From Anthropogastromicrobium sp050944455 (GTDB lineage: Bacteria > Bacillota > Clostridia > Lachnospirales > Lachnospiraceae), in NCBI GenBank assembly GCA_050944455.1, contig JBMNRC010000017.1, forward strand, positions 1 to 60,444: a DNA stretch of 60,444 bases, written 5' to 3'. Below are positions 15,697-25,347 of this stretch, piece by piece; within the stretch, counting starts at the first letter, position 1; every line of letters begins with the position of its first letter. Below the pieces are notes generated by a model, which had not been told where the DNA came from, made no database searches, and saw only the letters and a program-made list of their open reading frames with translations. Both the position numbers and the translations under genes were made by a program.

Positions 15697-18138
15697 ATGA
15701 AGTTCGGTGCTTTCGATGACGCCCGCCGCGAGTACGTCATCACCACTCCGCGGACACCGCTTCCGTGGATCAACTATCTTGGCTGTGAGGAATTCTTCTC
15801 CCTGAAGTCCAACACCGGCGGCGGCTACTGTTTTTACAGGGACGCCAAACTTCTTCGTGTGACCCGCTATCGCTACAATAACGTCCCTGGCGACGACGGC
15901 GGACATTACTTCTATATCAAAGACGGGGATACCGTCTGGAATCCCGGATGGAAGCCGACCCGCACCGCGCTTGACTTTTACGAGTGCCGCCACGGCCTCG
16001 GCTACACGGTGATCACCGGCGGGAAAAACCGCGTGCGCGCCGCCGTAACCTCCTTTGTTCCGATGGGATACAACTGCGAAATCAACCGCGTCGTGCTTAC
16101 CAACAATGGGGACGAAACCAAAAAACTTCAGCTTTTTTCCTTCGTCGAGTTCTGCCTCTGGAACGCCATGGACGACATGACCAATTTCCAGAGAAACTTC
16201 AGCACCGGCGAAGTTGAGGTGATGGACGGCGGTTCCGTCATCATCCACAAGACGGAATACCGGGAGCGCAGAAACCACTACGCGATTTTCGGCGTGAATG
16301 CCCCGGTCAGCGGTTTTGACACGGACCGTGAAACCTTTCTCGGCGCATACCACGGGTTCCAGGATCCGCAGGCCGTCCTCGACGGCGCGTGCCGCGGCAG
16401 CATGGCCTCCGGCTGGTCCCCGGTCGGCGCCCATCAGATCGATCTCACCCTGGCTCCCGGCGAAAGCCGCAGCCTGATTTTCGTGCTGGGCTACTGCGAA
16501 AATCCGAAAGATCAGAAGTGGGAGGCTCCCGGCGTTGTCAACAAGAAGCCCGCGAGAGAGATGATGGCCGCTTTCGATACGGACGCGAAGGTTGACGCCG
16601 CCCTCGCAAAACTTGCCTCCTACTGGGATTCTCTTCTTTCCAGGTATCAGGTGAAATCCTCCGATGAACGCATGGACCGGATGGTCAACATCTGGAACCA
16701 GTATCAGTGCATGGTTACCTTCAACCTGTCCCGCTCCGCTTCCTATTATGAATCAGGGATCGGGCGCGGCATGGGATTCCGGGACTCCTGCCAGGATCTG
16801 CTGGGCTTTGTTCACCTGATCCCCGAAAAGGCAAGGCAGAGAATCATCGATATCGCTTCCACCCAGTTCCCGGACGGCAGCGCCTATCACCAGTACCAGC
16901 CTCTCACCAAGCGCGGAAACTCCGACATCGGCAGCGGCTTCAACGACGACCCGCTGTGGCTGATCGCCGGAACCGGCGCCTACATCCGCGAGACCGGCGA
17001 CCTGTCCATTCTCGGCGAGATGGTTCCGTTCAACAATGACGAGAAGACCGCGCAGCCCCTGATGGAGCATCTGCGCCGCAGCTTCAACTATACGGTTACG
17101 CACAAAGGTCCTCACGGCCTGCCGCTGATCGGCCGCGCCGACTGGAACGACTGCCTCAACCTCAACTGCTTCTCTTCCGAGCCCGGCTGGTCCTTCCAGA
17201 CTACCGGCCCGTCCGAGGGACCGACCGCTGAATCTGTGTTCATCGCCGGCATGTTTGTCAGGTACGGAACCGAATACGCCCGGATCTGCAGAAAACTCGG
17301 CCTTGACGATGAGGCTGCCGACGCGGACAGAGAAGTCGCGGAAATGACCAGAACCATTGAAACCGCCGGATGGGACGGTGAATGGTTCATCCGCGCGTAC
17401 GACGCGTACGGCGAAAAAGTCGGCTCCCACGAGTGCGGCGACGGCAAGATCTACATCGAGCCGCAGGGTTTCTGCGTTCTCGCCGGCGTGGGGATTGAGG
17501 ACGGGAAGGCTGAGCAGGCGCTGGCTTCCGTTGAGAAATACCTGGATACCCGATACGGGGTGCAGATCCTGCAGCCGTCCTACAAGGAGTATCACCTCAA
17601 CCTCGGCGAGGTTTCCTCCTATCCGCCGGGGTACAAGGAAAACGGCGGCATCTTCTGCCACAACAATCCCTGGATTTCGATTGCGGAAACCTGCGTCGGG
17701 CACGGCGACCGCGCCTTCACGGTCTACCGCCGCATCTGCCCGGCCTACCTGCAGGATATCAGTGAGATTCACCGCACCGAACCGTACGTCTACTCCCAGA
17801 TGATCGCCGGCAGTGAAGCGAAGAATTTCGGCGAGGCCAAGAACAGCTGGCTGACCGGAACCGCCGCGTGGACATTCGTCAATATCAGCCAGTACATTCT
17901 CGGCCTGAAGCCTGATTTCGACGGCCTGCGCGTTGATCCGTGCATCCCGTCCGACTTCCCCGGCTTCACCGTGACCCGCATTTACCGCGGCGTGACCTAC
18001 GAGATCGAAGTCGCAAATCCGAACCACGCGCAGAAGGGCGTCAGGAGCCTGACGGTCGACGGAAAGAAGGTTGAGGGAAACCTGATCCCGTTCGACCCGG
18101 CGAAGAAGCACGTGAAAGTCACGGCCGTTCTGGGCTGA
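15697..18138 (+). CDS. cbp: Cellobiose phosphorylase (GH94)
   Basis: An 813-residue cytoplasmic enzyme that splits cellobiose with phosphate into glucose 1-phosphate and glucose. Similarity to clostridial cellobiose phosphorylase as I remember it runs over the whole length: the opening MKFGAFDDARREYVIT, the N-terminal beta-sandwich with NNVPGDDGGHYFYI, then the (alpha/alpha)6 barrel. Active-site features are GRADWNDCLNLNCF (aspartates at 482 and 485), SAYHQYQPLTKRGN and the phosphate-site region near YPPGYKENGGIFCHNNPW. The start at 15697 has AAAGGAC upstream and matches family N-termini; the frame open from 15613 is not used. It is controlled by the divergent LacI-type regulator, by inference. 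A terminator follows at 18441. Confidence 0.95.
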   Translation: MKFGAFDDARREYVITTPRTPLPWINYLGCEEFFSLKSNTGGGYCFYRDAKLLRVTRYRYNNVPGDDGGHYFYIKDGDTVWNPGWKPTRTALDFYECRHGLGYTVITGGKNRVRAAVTSFVPMGYNCEINRVVLTNNGDETKKLQLFSFVEFCLWNAMDDMTNFQRNFSTGEVEVMDGGSVIIHKTEYRERRNHYAIFGVNAPVSGFDTDRETFLGAYHGFQDPQAVLDGACRGSMASGWSPVGAHQIDLTLAPGESRSLIFVLGYCENPKDQKWEAPGVVNKKPAREMMAAFDTDAKVDAALAKLASYWDSLLSRYQVKSSDERMDRMVNIWNQYQCMVTFNLSRSASYYESGIGRGMGFRDSCQDLLGFVHLIPEKARQRIIDIASTQFPDGSAYHQYQPLTKRGNSDIGSGFNDDPLWLIAGTGAYIRETGDLSILGEMVPFNNDEKTAQPLMEHLRRSFNYTVTHKGPHGLPLIGRADWNDCLNLNCFSSEPGWSFQTTGPSEGPTAESVFIAGMFVRYGTEYARICRKLGLDDEAADADREVAEMTRTIETAGWDGEWFIRAYDAYGEKVGSHECGDGKIYIEPQGFCVLAGVGIEDGKAEQALASVEKYLDTRYGVQILQPSYKEYHLNLGEVSSYPPGYKENGGIFCHNNPWISIAETCVGHGDRAFTVYRRICPAYLQDISEIHRTEPYVYSQMIAGSEAKNFGEAKNSWLTGTAAWTFVNISQYILGLKPDFDGLRVDPCIPSDFPGFTVTRIYRGVTYEIEVANPNHAQKGVRSLTVDGKKVEGNLIPFDPAKKHVKVTAVLG

Positions 18139-18290
18139 TCCCGGGTACGACCGTCTGCAGGTCCGCCCGACGCATGCGCCGGACGGATCATCAGCAGAGG
18201 CGGTCCGCCTGTTATATACCTGAGGCTGAACGGCCGCCGACCAGACGCGGGTCCGATTCTGAAGCCTGAACAGATGCTCTCAGAAAACCG

Positions 18291-18433
18291 CGGATATCGC
18301 TTTCTCAGCAGATATCGTTTTTCAGCAGATTCCGCTTTTTCAGCAGGTATCGCTTTTTCAGCGGATATCGCTTTCTCAGCAGATTCCGCTTTTTCAGCGG
18401 ATATCGCTTTTTCAGCGGATATCGCTTTCTCAG
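18291..18433. repeat. Eight tandem 18-bp units between convergent genes
   Basis: Units follow CRGATATCGCTTTYTCAG with small changes; one unit is 17 bp. On the minus strand the period of six codons would encode a repeating EKAISA hexapeptide. The array sits 150 bases past the cellobiose phosphorylase stop. Confidence 0.85.
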
Positions 18434-18440
18434 TCACGAA

Positions 18441-18483
18441 CGCCGCCGCACCGGGAAGCCGGTGCGGCGGCGTCTTTGCTTTT
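18441..18483 (+). terminator. Terminator of cellobiose phosphorylase
   Basis: A perfect 12-bp stem (CGCCGCCGCACC, 18441-18452, with 18461-18472) and an eight-base loop are followed by TCTTTGCTTTT on the plus strand. Confidence 0.8.
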
Positions 18484-18509
18484 AATCCAGGCTTTCAATA
18501 CAGCATCCG

Positions 18510-21044
18510 TTACAGGTCGCAGGCAATCCACTTCATCGCGAACTGTCCCGCCCTGGACTTTGCCTTGTAAACGGATTCGGTGAACGAACTGACGAACTTC
18601 ACCGCGTCTGACCTCGTCTGCGCGTCGAAGGTATGGTTGCTGAACGCCGCCTCCATCGACAGGCTCTGGTACCAGGCGAGAAGATCTTCCGTCAGGAACG
18701 GATATTTCTTCAGCGCCGCCTCCTGGTCCGTGTACTCATCGAGGAGCAGGCCTTCGTCGGTGCTGACCTTTTCAGTCTGCGCCAGCGCCGCTCTGACCGC
18801 TGCCGCCGGGTCGCCGCGGTACGCTTTTCTGCGCGCGGCAAGGATGTGCGCTCTCCTGCTGCGGAACAGCAGTATAATCAGCGCGATCGCGGCCAGGATG
18901 ATCAGGATCGGAAGCAGGATGGGCAGCAGTTTATTCAGGACGCTGTCCTGTTCCGTGCTGCCGGTCTGCGGCGTCGGACTCTCTGTGTTCTGTTCCTGCT
19001 CAGGCTGGGTTTCTGTCTCCTGCTGCTGCGTGGGCGGCTCAATTGTAAGGCCCGATTCCTCCGACGTGGTCGGCTCCTGCAGATCGTCCTCCAGCTGCTG
19101 TTCAGTGGTCGGCTCGATATCGTCGATGGTATCCTCGGAAACCGGGGCGCTTGTGGGCTCCTCCGTCTCAGGCTGCCGGTCGTCGATCATGTCGTCTTCA
19201 TTGACGAAGCCCGGCGTCACCTCAATCGGGATCCAGCCGGCGCCGTCGATATAAATCTCCGCCCAGGCGTGGGCGGCGTCGTCCATGATTTCGTTGGGTC
19301 CGCCTTCCGCCGACAATTCGGTGGTGAGGTAGCCTTCTACATACCTAGCCGGGATTCCGAACATCCGGAACATCAGCACCGCCGCGGAGGCGAAGTGCGT
19401 GCAGTAGCCCTTTTTGTTGGTATAGAGGAAATACTCGACAAAATCCTGATCCCTCGGCGTCGATCCGGGAACGGTGGTGTATTCCGCCCGGTCGGCCAGC
19501 GTAGTCCGCACATACTGCACAGCGTCGGCGATGGAGCTGAACGTCATTCCCGAGAACTCCGCCCGGAACTGGTCCAGGCCCTCTTCCGGCACGGTGAGAT
19601 AGGTGTCCCTGACATACTGCCGGTAGGCCTCGTCCGCCGTATTTGCCGCGCCTGCTTTCTCCAGCGCGTCCAGGTTGGAAAGTTTCTGCGTGTTGAGATA
19701 CTGCAGGCTCAGGATCTGACGGTCCGTGGAATCTTTCGTGTAGATATCCGCGGACGCGCCAGCCTCAAACTGGGAGACGTCGGCCCCGTACGGAATGTAC
19801 GAATAATCGTCGTTGGCGCCGACGTTGGTAATGACATACTGCAGCGGGCCGTAGACGTTGGCAGTTCCCGACTGCTGCAGCTGCGTCAGGATCTGATAGT
19901 ACTGCGCCGACAGCTGCCCGACCGTCATTCCGCTGGACTGCGAAGCTGTCTTCTGCTCGTCCGTCAGGCCTTTCCAGCCCTCCCCGGTGTAGTTTGTTCC
20001 CACATATCCCCGGATGTACATCGGGGACGTGAGGTCCGCCGCGATATCCAGGTACAGATGAAGCTCGTCATAGCTGCGGACTTCCTTGACATTGCTGAGA
20101 CGCCCGCCGTGTACGCCGGAACTGCGGATGATATCGAACGGCAGCCAGTCCCACTCTCCGCGGATCAGCTTTTTCCAGAACTCCTGCAGGTTTTCCGCGG
20201 CTTCTCCGCTGCGGATATCCTCCCTGAGCTGGGTCTGCGATTCATATCCCCTGTTGATCTGCGGTCCCACCACCAGTCCCGCCGCGAGGGAAACCGCGAG
20301 GACGACGGCGGCGGCAATGGCCGCTGTCTGTGAGCGGAGCCTGGTGAGCGCTTTCGTTCCCATCTGCACCAGCACGACGTTGGCACGGTACGGATCGCGG
20401 ATTTTCGTGAACTGCAGGAAGAACATTCCCACCAGTCCCGCCAGCATGCACAGCATCCAGGCGAGCGGCGGGACTTCTCCCACCGCGAGATACATTGCGA
20501 TCGGAACCGCCATCATCACCGCCGCCGGCATGGCGTTGAGCCAGACGATGCAGCACAGCGTGAGCGGAATCATGCAGAGGGCGAGAATCCACACGATGCT
20601 GAACATCTGCAGGCCTGTGCCGACGGAGTCGATCGCCGCCAGCGAGACATGCGACCCGTAGTAGCCGTTGATCAGCGTCGCGTACAGATTGTAGAGGTTC
20701 TCGAGGCCCAGGGCCAGCTGACGCCGGAATATCACGGCGGTGACGGCAAGAAGCGCCAGCAGCGCCGCTGTGATGATATTTCTCTGTCTGGGCATCAGCA
20801 GGTACAGCGCGGCGTAGACCAGGCTTATCGCCGCTCCTGTCACCGCGATCCCGGCAGCTGCCACCGGCACCGAAAGCGGCACGAAAAGCGAACACGAAAA
20901 ACCGGCCGCCGTGAGCAGAAGGAAGACGATGCGCAGCACCTGGTACAGGAGAATCCCCGTCCCGCCGGTGTCCTGCCTGGTATCCGCCGTCACGACGGTT
21001 TCGACCAGTATGCCTTTCTCTTCAGTATTTTCGTTTTTATTCAA
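18510..21044 (-). CDS. Transglutaminase-like membrane protein (TgpA/DUF3488 type)
   Basis: An 844-residue membrane protein. A cluster of about six hydrophobic segments lies in the first 270 residues. An extracytoplasmic region follows with a transglutaminase core: the catalytic cysteine in NKKGYCTHFASAAVLMFR, GIPARYVEGYLT, and the histidine in AHAWAEIYIDGAGWIPIEVTP. Next come a Gln/Glu/Thr-rich linker, a last transmembrane helix (LLPILLPILIILAAIALII) and a cytoplasmic tail like DUF4129. The start is TTG (21042-21044) with GGAGAT upstream. It is the last gene of a cluster with MoxR and DUF58 genes (39 bases after DUF58), a widespread triad linked to envelope processes. The substrate is unknown. 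Confidence 0.88.
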   Translation of the reverse strand: MNKNENTEEKGILVETVVTADTRQDTGGTGILLYQVLRIVFLLLTAAGFSCSLFVPLSVPVAAAGIAVTGAAISLVYAALYLLMPRQRNIITAALLALLAVTAVIFRRQLALGLENLYNLYATLINGYYGSHVSLAAIDSVGTGLQMFSIVWILALCMIPLTLCCIVWLNAMPAAVMMAVPIAMYLAVGEVPPLAWMLCMLAGLVGMFFLQFTKIRDPYRANVVLVQMGTKALTRLRSQTAAIAAAVVLAVSLAAGLVVGPQINRGYESQTQLREDIRSGEAAENLQEFWKKLIRGEWDWLPFDIIRSSGVHGGRLSNVKEVRSYDELHLYLDIAADLTSPMYIRGYVGTNYTGEGWKGLTDEQKTASQSSGMTVGQLSAQYYQILTQLQQSGTANVYGPLQYVITNVGANDDYSYIPYGADVSQFEAGASADIYTKDSTDRQILSLQYLNTQKLSNLDALEKAGAANTADEAYRQYVRDTYLTVPEEGLDQFRAEFSGMTFSSIADAVQYVRTTLADRAEYTTVPGSTPRDQDFVEYFLYTNKKGYCTHFASAAVLMFRMFGIPARYVEGYLTTELSAEGGPNEIMDDAAHAWAEIYIDGAGWIPIEVTPGFVNEDDMIDDRQPETEEPTSAPVSEDTIDDIEPTTEQQLEDDLQEPTTSEESGLTIEPPTQQQETETQPEQEQNTESPTPQTGSTEQDSVLNKLLPILLPILIILAAIALIILLFRSRRAHILAARRKAYRGDPAAAVRAALAQTEKVSTDEGLLLDEYTDQEAALKKYPFLTEDLLAWYQSLSMEAAFSNHTFDAQTRSDAVKFVSSFTESVYKAKSRAGQFAMKWIACDL

Positions 21045-21083
21045 TCTTTTATCTCCAGATCGTTCTTTCCGGAATCATCTTAC

Positions 21084-22187
21084 TCAGATTTCGATCAGAT
21101 CTTTGACGTTGTCAATGGTCAGCACGGATTTGACCAGCCTGCTGTCCTGATCCAGGAACTCGAGCATATCTTTCTCCGGGTCCATGGAGGTAATGCAGAG
21201 AACCCGGCGGAACGGAAGTTTCGGATGATCCTGCGTGTACTCGGTCCAACCGAGAATCGGCTGCCTGTGTCCGTGCGTCAGCAGCTTCGCCATCGCCTCG
21301 GTGAGATCGTCGCCGGTGCGGATCACCGCCTCCTCAAAGCGAAGGGTGGACGCGTCGCGGCACCAGATGATGCGGTGATGGCATTCCTTGTCCAGCAGGG
21401 ACATGGAGAGGGAGTAGCACAGCTCAAAAACGGACTGCGCCTCGTCGATACTGCGGTAGCGCAGGTCCAGAAACAGCGCGACGGAGTTGCTGATCGGCCG
21501 GGAGAGGTCCTTGACAACAATGGTGTCCAGTCGGGCGCTCATTTTCCAGTTGACGCGGGACATTTTATCTCCCTGACGGTACTCTCTCATCTGGAAAATC
21601 TCCGACGGATCGTCGCCCGGATGATGCTTGTCAAACTCGTCGGAATCCTCGTCCCAGGCGGCGCTGTCCTCGGTGATCACCGTCTGCAGCTCGTACAGAT
21701 GCGGCATAATCACCGTATCCCGCACAAACCTGAGTTTTTTTCTGCGCGTGAAGAGGCTCAGGTAATCGTGGATTCTCGCCTCCTCAACCACCATGCGGAC
21801 AACGCCGCAGTAAGTCGAGGAAAAAGTGAAAGGAACCCTCACGGACGAACCCGCCGCGCAGCGGATATTCATCTCGTACTCCTCCTCCACGTCGTCCAGA
21901 CGGTTGCGCACCGTGATTACAAGATCGGCGGATGTCACCGGCAGGCGTCCTTTATTGTGGAAGCGGATCATCTGTTTCGCCTTTTCGCCCGATTCGACGA
22001 CGCCGTCCGAGGCGGGATCCGTCGTCAGGGAAATATTCTTTCGAAGATAAAATGTCGAGGCGAACAGAAGGAACCAGAGGAGGATTTCAAAGCCGAGGAG
22101 AATTCCCGGAACCGGACCGTCGTACATCAGCCCGATATAGGCCGTGATGGCGGTCAGCAGAAGGTAAACCGCTTTTCTTCCCGCCAT
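21084..22187 (-). CDS. DUF58 domain protein
   Basis: A 367-residue protein with two N-terminal hydrophobic segments (about 5-22 and 25-45) and the DUF58 signature around REYRQGDKMSRVNWKMSARLD, followed by a von Willebrand A-like part (VALFLDLRYRS). Proteins of this family nearly always pair with a MoxR ATPase, which is thought to remodel or load them. The ATG at 22187 lies one base after the MoxR stop, so translation is coupled. A longer frame upstream lies within moxR and is not used. Confidence 0.88.
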   Translation of the reverse strand: MAGRKAVYLLLTAITAYIGLMYDGPVPGILLGFEILLWFLLFASTFYLRKNISLTTDPASDGVVESGEKAKQMIRFHNKGRLPVTSADLVITVRNRLDDVEEEYEMNIRCAAGSSVRVPFTFSSTYCGVVRMVVEEARIHDYLSLFTRRKKLRFVRDTVIMPHLYELQTVITEDSAAWDEDSDEFDKHHPGDDPSEIFQMREYRQGDKMSRVNWKMSARLDTIVVKDLSRPISNSVALFLDLRYRSIDEAQSVFELCYSLSMSLLDKECHHRIIWCRDASTLRFEEAVIRTGDDLTEAMAKLLTHGHRQPILGWTEYTQDHPKLPFRRVLCITSMDPEKDMLEFLDQDSRLVKSVLTIDNVKDLIEI

Positions 22188-22188
22188 A

Positions 22189-23139
22189 TCAGCCTTTCTT
22201 TGCCTTCGGTTTTTCGATTGCCGCGAGGATCTGGTCAAGGATTTCCTCAGCCGTGACGTTTCCGACTCTCGCCTTGGTGTTCAGGATGATCCGGTGCTGG
22301 CAGACATCCTGGAAGACCGCGGAAATATCATCCGGAATCACGTAGTCGCGGCCGCTCATGTAAGCATGGGCGCTGGCCATGCGGGCCAGGGCGATGGTGC
22401 CTCTCGGACTGACGCCGAGCGCCAGCAGCTGGTGGTGTCTCGTCGCGTTGACAAGGTTGACCAGGTACTGGTACACGAGATCGTGCATGTAGACCTGTTC
22501 GACTTCCTTTTTCATCTCCAGGATCTCATCCACGGTCAGGGTCGGCTGGATGTCGTCGACGGACATCTCCTTCTTGCTCTTGAGCATGGAGATTTCATCC
22601 TCAGGTTTCGGATAGCCGATGGACATGCGGATCATAAAGCGGTCCATCTGGGACTCCGGCAGCATCTGCGTCCCGGAGGAGCCGGTCGGGTTCTCCGTCG
22701 CGATGACCATGAACGGCTGCGGAACCTCACGGCGCACGGCGTCAATGGTGACGGTGCCCTCTTCCATGACTTCCAGCAGCGCTGACTGCGTCTTGGGCGA
22801 AGTACGGTTGATCTCGTCGGCGAGGAACAGGTTGCACATGACGGCGCCCGGATAATAGACGTACTTTCCCGTTTCCTTCTGGAGAATATGGTATCCGGTG
22901 ACATCGGACGGCAGGACGTCAGGCGTGAACTGCATTCTCTTCTGCTTCAGCGACAGCGCTTTCGAGAAAGCCAGGGCTAGCGTGGTTTTTCCGACGCCGG
23001 GAATATCTTCCATCAGGATATGTCCGCCGGCGAGAAGCACGCACATGCATTTTTCGAGGCTCTCGTCCTTGCCTTTGATGACGGTTTTGACATTGTCAAT
23101 CGCCTGCCAGATCTTCTTCATATTTTCCGAATTATTCAT
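22189..23139 (-). CDS. MoxR-family AAA+ ATPase
   Basis: A 316-residue AAA+ ATPase of the MoxR group, chaperone-like enzymes that act on von Willebrand A-domain partners. Walker A is GVGKTT (48-53), Walker B is LFLADEIN, sensor 1 is VIATENP, and the arginine-finger region is ESQMDRFMIRMSIGYP. The C-terminal lid contains GVSPRGTIALARMASAHA. It lies 35 bases after an upstream membrane protein gene and directly before the DUF58 and transglutaminase genes, giving a four-gene unit. Confidence 0.93.
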   Translation of the reverse strand: MNNSENMKKIWQAIDNVKTVIKGKDESLEKCMCVLLAGGHILMEDIPGVGKTTLALAFSKALSLKQKRMQFTPDVLPSDVTGYHILQKETGKYVYYPGAVMCNLFLADEINRTSPKTQSALLEVMEEGTVTIDAVRREVPQPFMVIATENPTGSSGTQMLPESQMDRFMIRMSIGYPKPEDEISMLKSKKEMSVDDIQPTLTVDEILEMKKEVEQVYMHDLVYQYLVNLVNATRHHQLLALGVSPRGTIALARMASAHAYMSGRDYVIPDDISAVFQDVCQHRIILNTKARVGNVTAEEILDQILAAIEKPKAKKG

Positions 23140-23174
23140 TGCTCTTCCATCTCCGTGATTATTCTGTGCCTGAT

Positions 23175-23885
23175 TTATTCCGCGGTCTCCGCTTCTGTCA
23201 ACTCTTCCGTCAGCGTTCCGTTCTGCAGCCTGGTGATAAAATCAGCCAGTGCCGCGTCCGAATTCACCGCGTCCTGGAGTTTCGTGTTGACGTCGGACAC
23301 CAGCGCCTGGATTTCAGGCCACTGGGAGACCTCTTCCATGTAGGCGTCCACCTCGCCGTCGTGTTCCCGCATATCAATATACAGCGTGCCGTCGTCGTTG
23401 GTGCACACGTAGTAGCGGTGAAGATCGGGAACTGCGGTTCCGATGTTGAGATACCGCTCCTCATAGTAGAGGTATACGATGTAGGTGCCATCCACCAGTC
23501 CGTCGATGGTGTAGCACGAAATGTTGTCAAATCCCTCGATATATCTGGCCTCAGCGGTGATGCTGTCAGCGTCGAGCTCGGTATCCCGCACAATGATGTC
23601 ATTGAGCGTATCGATATCGCCGTCCCTGATCGCGTTGAGCAGACGCTCCATGAGAGCGGTGATTTCGGGATTGCTGTCCTGCTGCACCCTTTCTTCTTCG
23701 GTTTCATCGGTGTCCTGCGTCGTGTGGGTGAGCTCGACGACCGACACGTCCTCCCCGTCAATGTGGGGGCGGGTCGAGATGAACAGTATGGCAAGTACCA
23801 GCACAACTGCCACAACAATGATGATAACATAGGGCAGCGGTGAAGGCCTTCTGTTCTTTCTCCTCTTTCTGCGTGATGATGCCAT
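23175..23885 (-). CDS. Single-pass membrane protein of unknown function, first gene of the MoxR cluster
   Basis: A 236-residue protein with a very basic N-terminus (MASSRRKRRKNRRP), one transmembrane helix (about 19-40) and an acidic extracytoplasmic domain of 190 residues. That domain resembles the small alpha+beta folds of nuclear-transport-factor type (ITALMERLLNAIRDGDIDTLNDI, then YIVYLYYEERYLNIGTAVPDLHRYYVCTNDDGTL cut by short loops), which is an impression from pattern only. The ATG has a perfect AGGAGG six bases upstream. Its place ahead of moxR suggests it is an envelope partner of that system. Confidence 0.75.
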   Translation of the reverse strand: MASSRRKRRKNRRPSPLPYVIIIVVAVVLVLAILFISTRPHIDGEDVSVVELTHTTQDTDETEEERVQQDSNPEITALMERLLNAIRDGDIDTLNDIIVRDTELDADSITAEARYIEGFDNISCYTIDGLVDGTYIVYLYYEERYLNIGTAVPDLHRYYVCTNDDGTLYIDMREHDGEVDAYMEEVSQWPEIQALVSDVNTKLQDAVNSDAALADFITRLQNGTLTEELTEAETAE

Positions 23886-23990
23886 TTCAGCCTCCTGAAA
23901 GCGGCGGAAAGCGTGAAACTGCCTGCTTTCCGTCCGTTACCGGGTTTCGGTTTGATGATTCTGCCGGCGCGGCGCGCGGGCATTCTTTCG

Positions 23991-24917
23991 TTATTGCTGC
24001 ATTCTCCGGCGGATTTCCTTTTCCAGCACTTTCGTCACCTGTTCCACCGGCATTTCTTTTCCTGTCCAGATTCTGAAGGATTCCGCTCCCTGGCCTACCA
24101 GCATGCTGACTCCGTTGCAGGCTGCGCAGCCGGCTTCGGAAGCCATGCGCAGCAGCTTCGTCCGCAGCGGGCTGTAGATAATATCCGCGACCGTCAGCCC
24201 GGGATGGAAATACCCGGCGTCGGGAATCAGGCATTCTTCCGAAGCCCTGCCCATCCCCACGCTTGTCGCGTTGACCAGGATATCGCTCTCCGCGATGCTG
24301 TCCTTCAGCGCCTGCATGCTGCTGTAGTCGGACAGGGTGATCCGGCAGTGGGATTTTTCGGCCAGCCTCCCGGCCAGCTCCTCTGTCTGGGTGAAATGTT
24401 CCCCCCTCCGGTTGAACACGCGGATGGCCTCCGCGCCTTCCAGGGCGGAACGGGTCAGAATCGCTCTGGCGGCGCCGCCTGCCCCGAGAAGGGTGATTTT
24501 CTTCCCCGCGGGCGACGTCCCGACGCTGGCCAGTTCTCTCACAAAACCGGCTCCGTCCGTGCTGTACCCGATCAGATACCCGTCCACGTTTTTGACGGTA
24601 TTCACGGACTGCATGAAGGCCGCCTCGGGATCCAGCTCGTCGCAGAGCTTTGCCATCGCGTACTTGTCCGGCATGGTGCAGTTCCAGCCGGCCGCCTGCA
24701 GGCAGATCAGCGCGTCCACAGCGCCGGGAAGGCGCTCCTCATCGATATCAAAGCAAAAGTAACGGCAGTCGATCCCCACAAGCCTGAAGGCTTCGTTCTG
24801 CAGCAGCGGGGAAAGGCTGTGCGCGACCGGGCTTCCGAGAAGCGCGGTCAGCCTTGTCGTTCCTGAAACCTGCGTTCCCGAAACCTGGCTGGAAGTATCC
24901 GTTCGTTCCCTATCCAT
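23991..24917 (-). CDS. aroE: Shikimate dehydrogenase
   Basis: It reduces 3-dehydroshikimate with NADPH in the chorismate pathway. Family motifs: SLSP (34-37), the catalytic lysine Lys85 in NCTMPDK, Asn106 in SVNTV, Asp121 in STDGAGF, and the nucleotide-binding loop GAGGAA (145-150). Usual sequence at the second motif is NVTxPxK, so Val to Cys is a mild change. The ATG at 24917 is chosen because AGGAG lies seven bases upstream; the GTG at 24923 is too close. The first 20 residues contain a QVSGT doublet and look like an added tail. The partner aroK lies 12 kb away on the same strand. Confidence 0.9.
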   Translation of the reverse strand: MDRERTDTSSQVSGTQVSGTTRLTALLGSPVAHSLSPLLQNEAFRLVGIDCRYFCFDIDEERLPGAVDALICLQAAGWNCTMPDKYAMAKLCDELDPEAAFMQSVNTVKNVDGYLIGYSTDGAGFVRELASVGTSPAGKKITLLGAGGAARAILTRSALEGAEAIRVFNRRGEHFTQTEELAGRLAEKSHCRITLSDYSSMQALKDSIAESDILVNATSVGMGRASEECLIPDAGYFHPGLTVADIIYSPLRTKLLRMASEAGCAACNGVSMLVGQGAESFRIWTGKEMPVEQVTKVLEKEIRRRMQQ

Positions 24918-25008
24918 ACTCACTCTCCTGTACGGCCGGAGGCCGCTTTCCGGGCTGGTTTCCTGCCCGGCAGACTCTATACATTACCGCATAGAACAGG
25001 TAAAATAC

Positions 25009-25037
25009 ACTTTATACCATACACAGATTTTTTGCAA
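25009..25037 (-). promoter_or_regulatory. Promoter candidate of aroE
   Basis: TTGCAA (25032-25037) and TAAAGT (25009-25014) are 17 bases apart on the minus strand. The rest of the gap 24918-25347 holds no gene, only this promoter and the terminator at 25167-25210. Confidence 0.5.
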
Positions 25038-25166
25038 GTATCGCCGGAAGCGTGTCGGTTTCACGCCGAAGTTGCGCCTGTATCCCGGCCTGAATCCGGT
25101 TCATCCGAACCGTGGGCAGCAATGATTATGCCCGCGCGGCAAAGCAAAATAAGAAAATCCCAGCGG

Positions 25167-25210
25167 AAAACACCCTCTGCAAGTCTGCCGCCAGACTGCA
25201 GGGGGTGTTT
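25167..25210 (-). terminator. Strong hairpin terminator after the CE15-type esterase
   Basis: Arms AAACACCCTCTGCAAGTCTG (25168-25187) and 25192-25210 pair almost completely with a four-base loop. A short T-run (GTTTTCC) follows on the minus strand. Confidence 0.75.
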
Positions 25211-25347
25211 CAGAAATTCAAAGATTTATCCTGCGCGGGTATCATTCCTGTGCCGGCGCCATTGCTGTGCGGATCACTGTTTCCATACTTTTCCAATGCG
25301 GTTTCCGTCTCTGCGCGCAAGACTCATTGCCCGCCCGGGAACAGGCG

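Noticed and set aside
16753..18111. 452-codon minus-strand frame inside the cellobiose phosphorylase gene
   Set aside because: Shadow of a gene with strong full-length family similarity.
17997..18437. Minus-strand frame encoding repeated AEKAIS units
   Set aside because: Created by the 18-bp noncoding array and runs into the 3' end of the cellobiose phosphorylase gene; no ribosome site.
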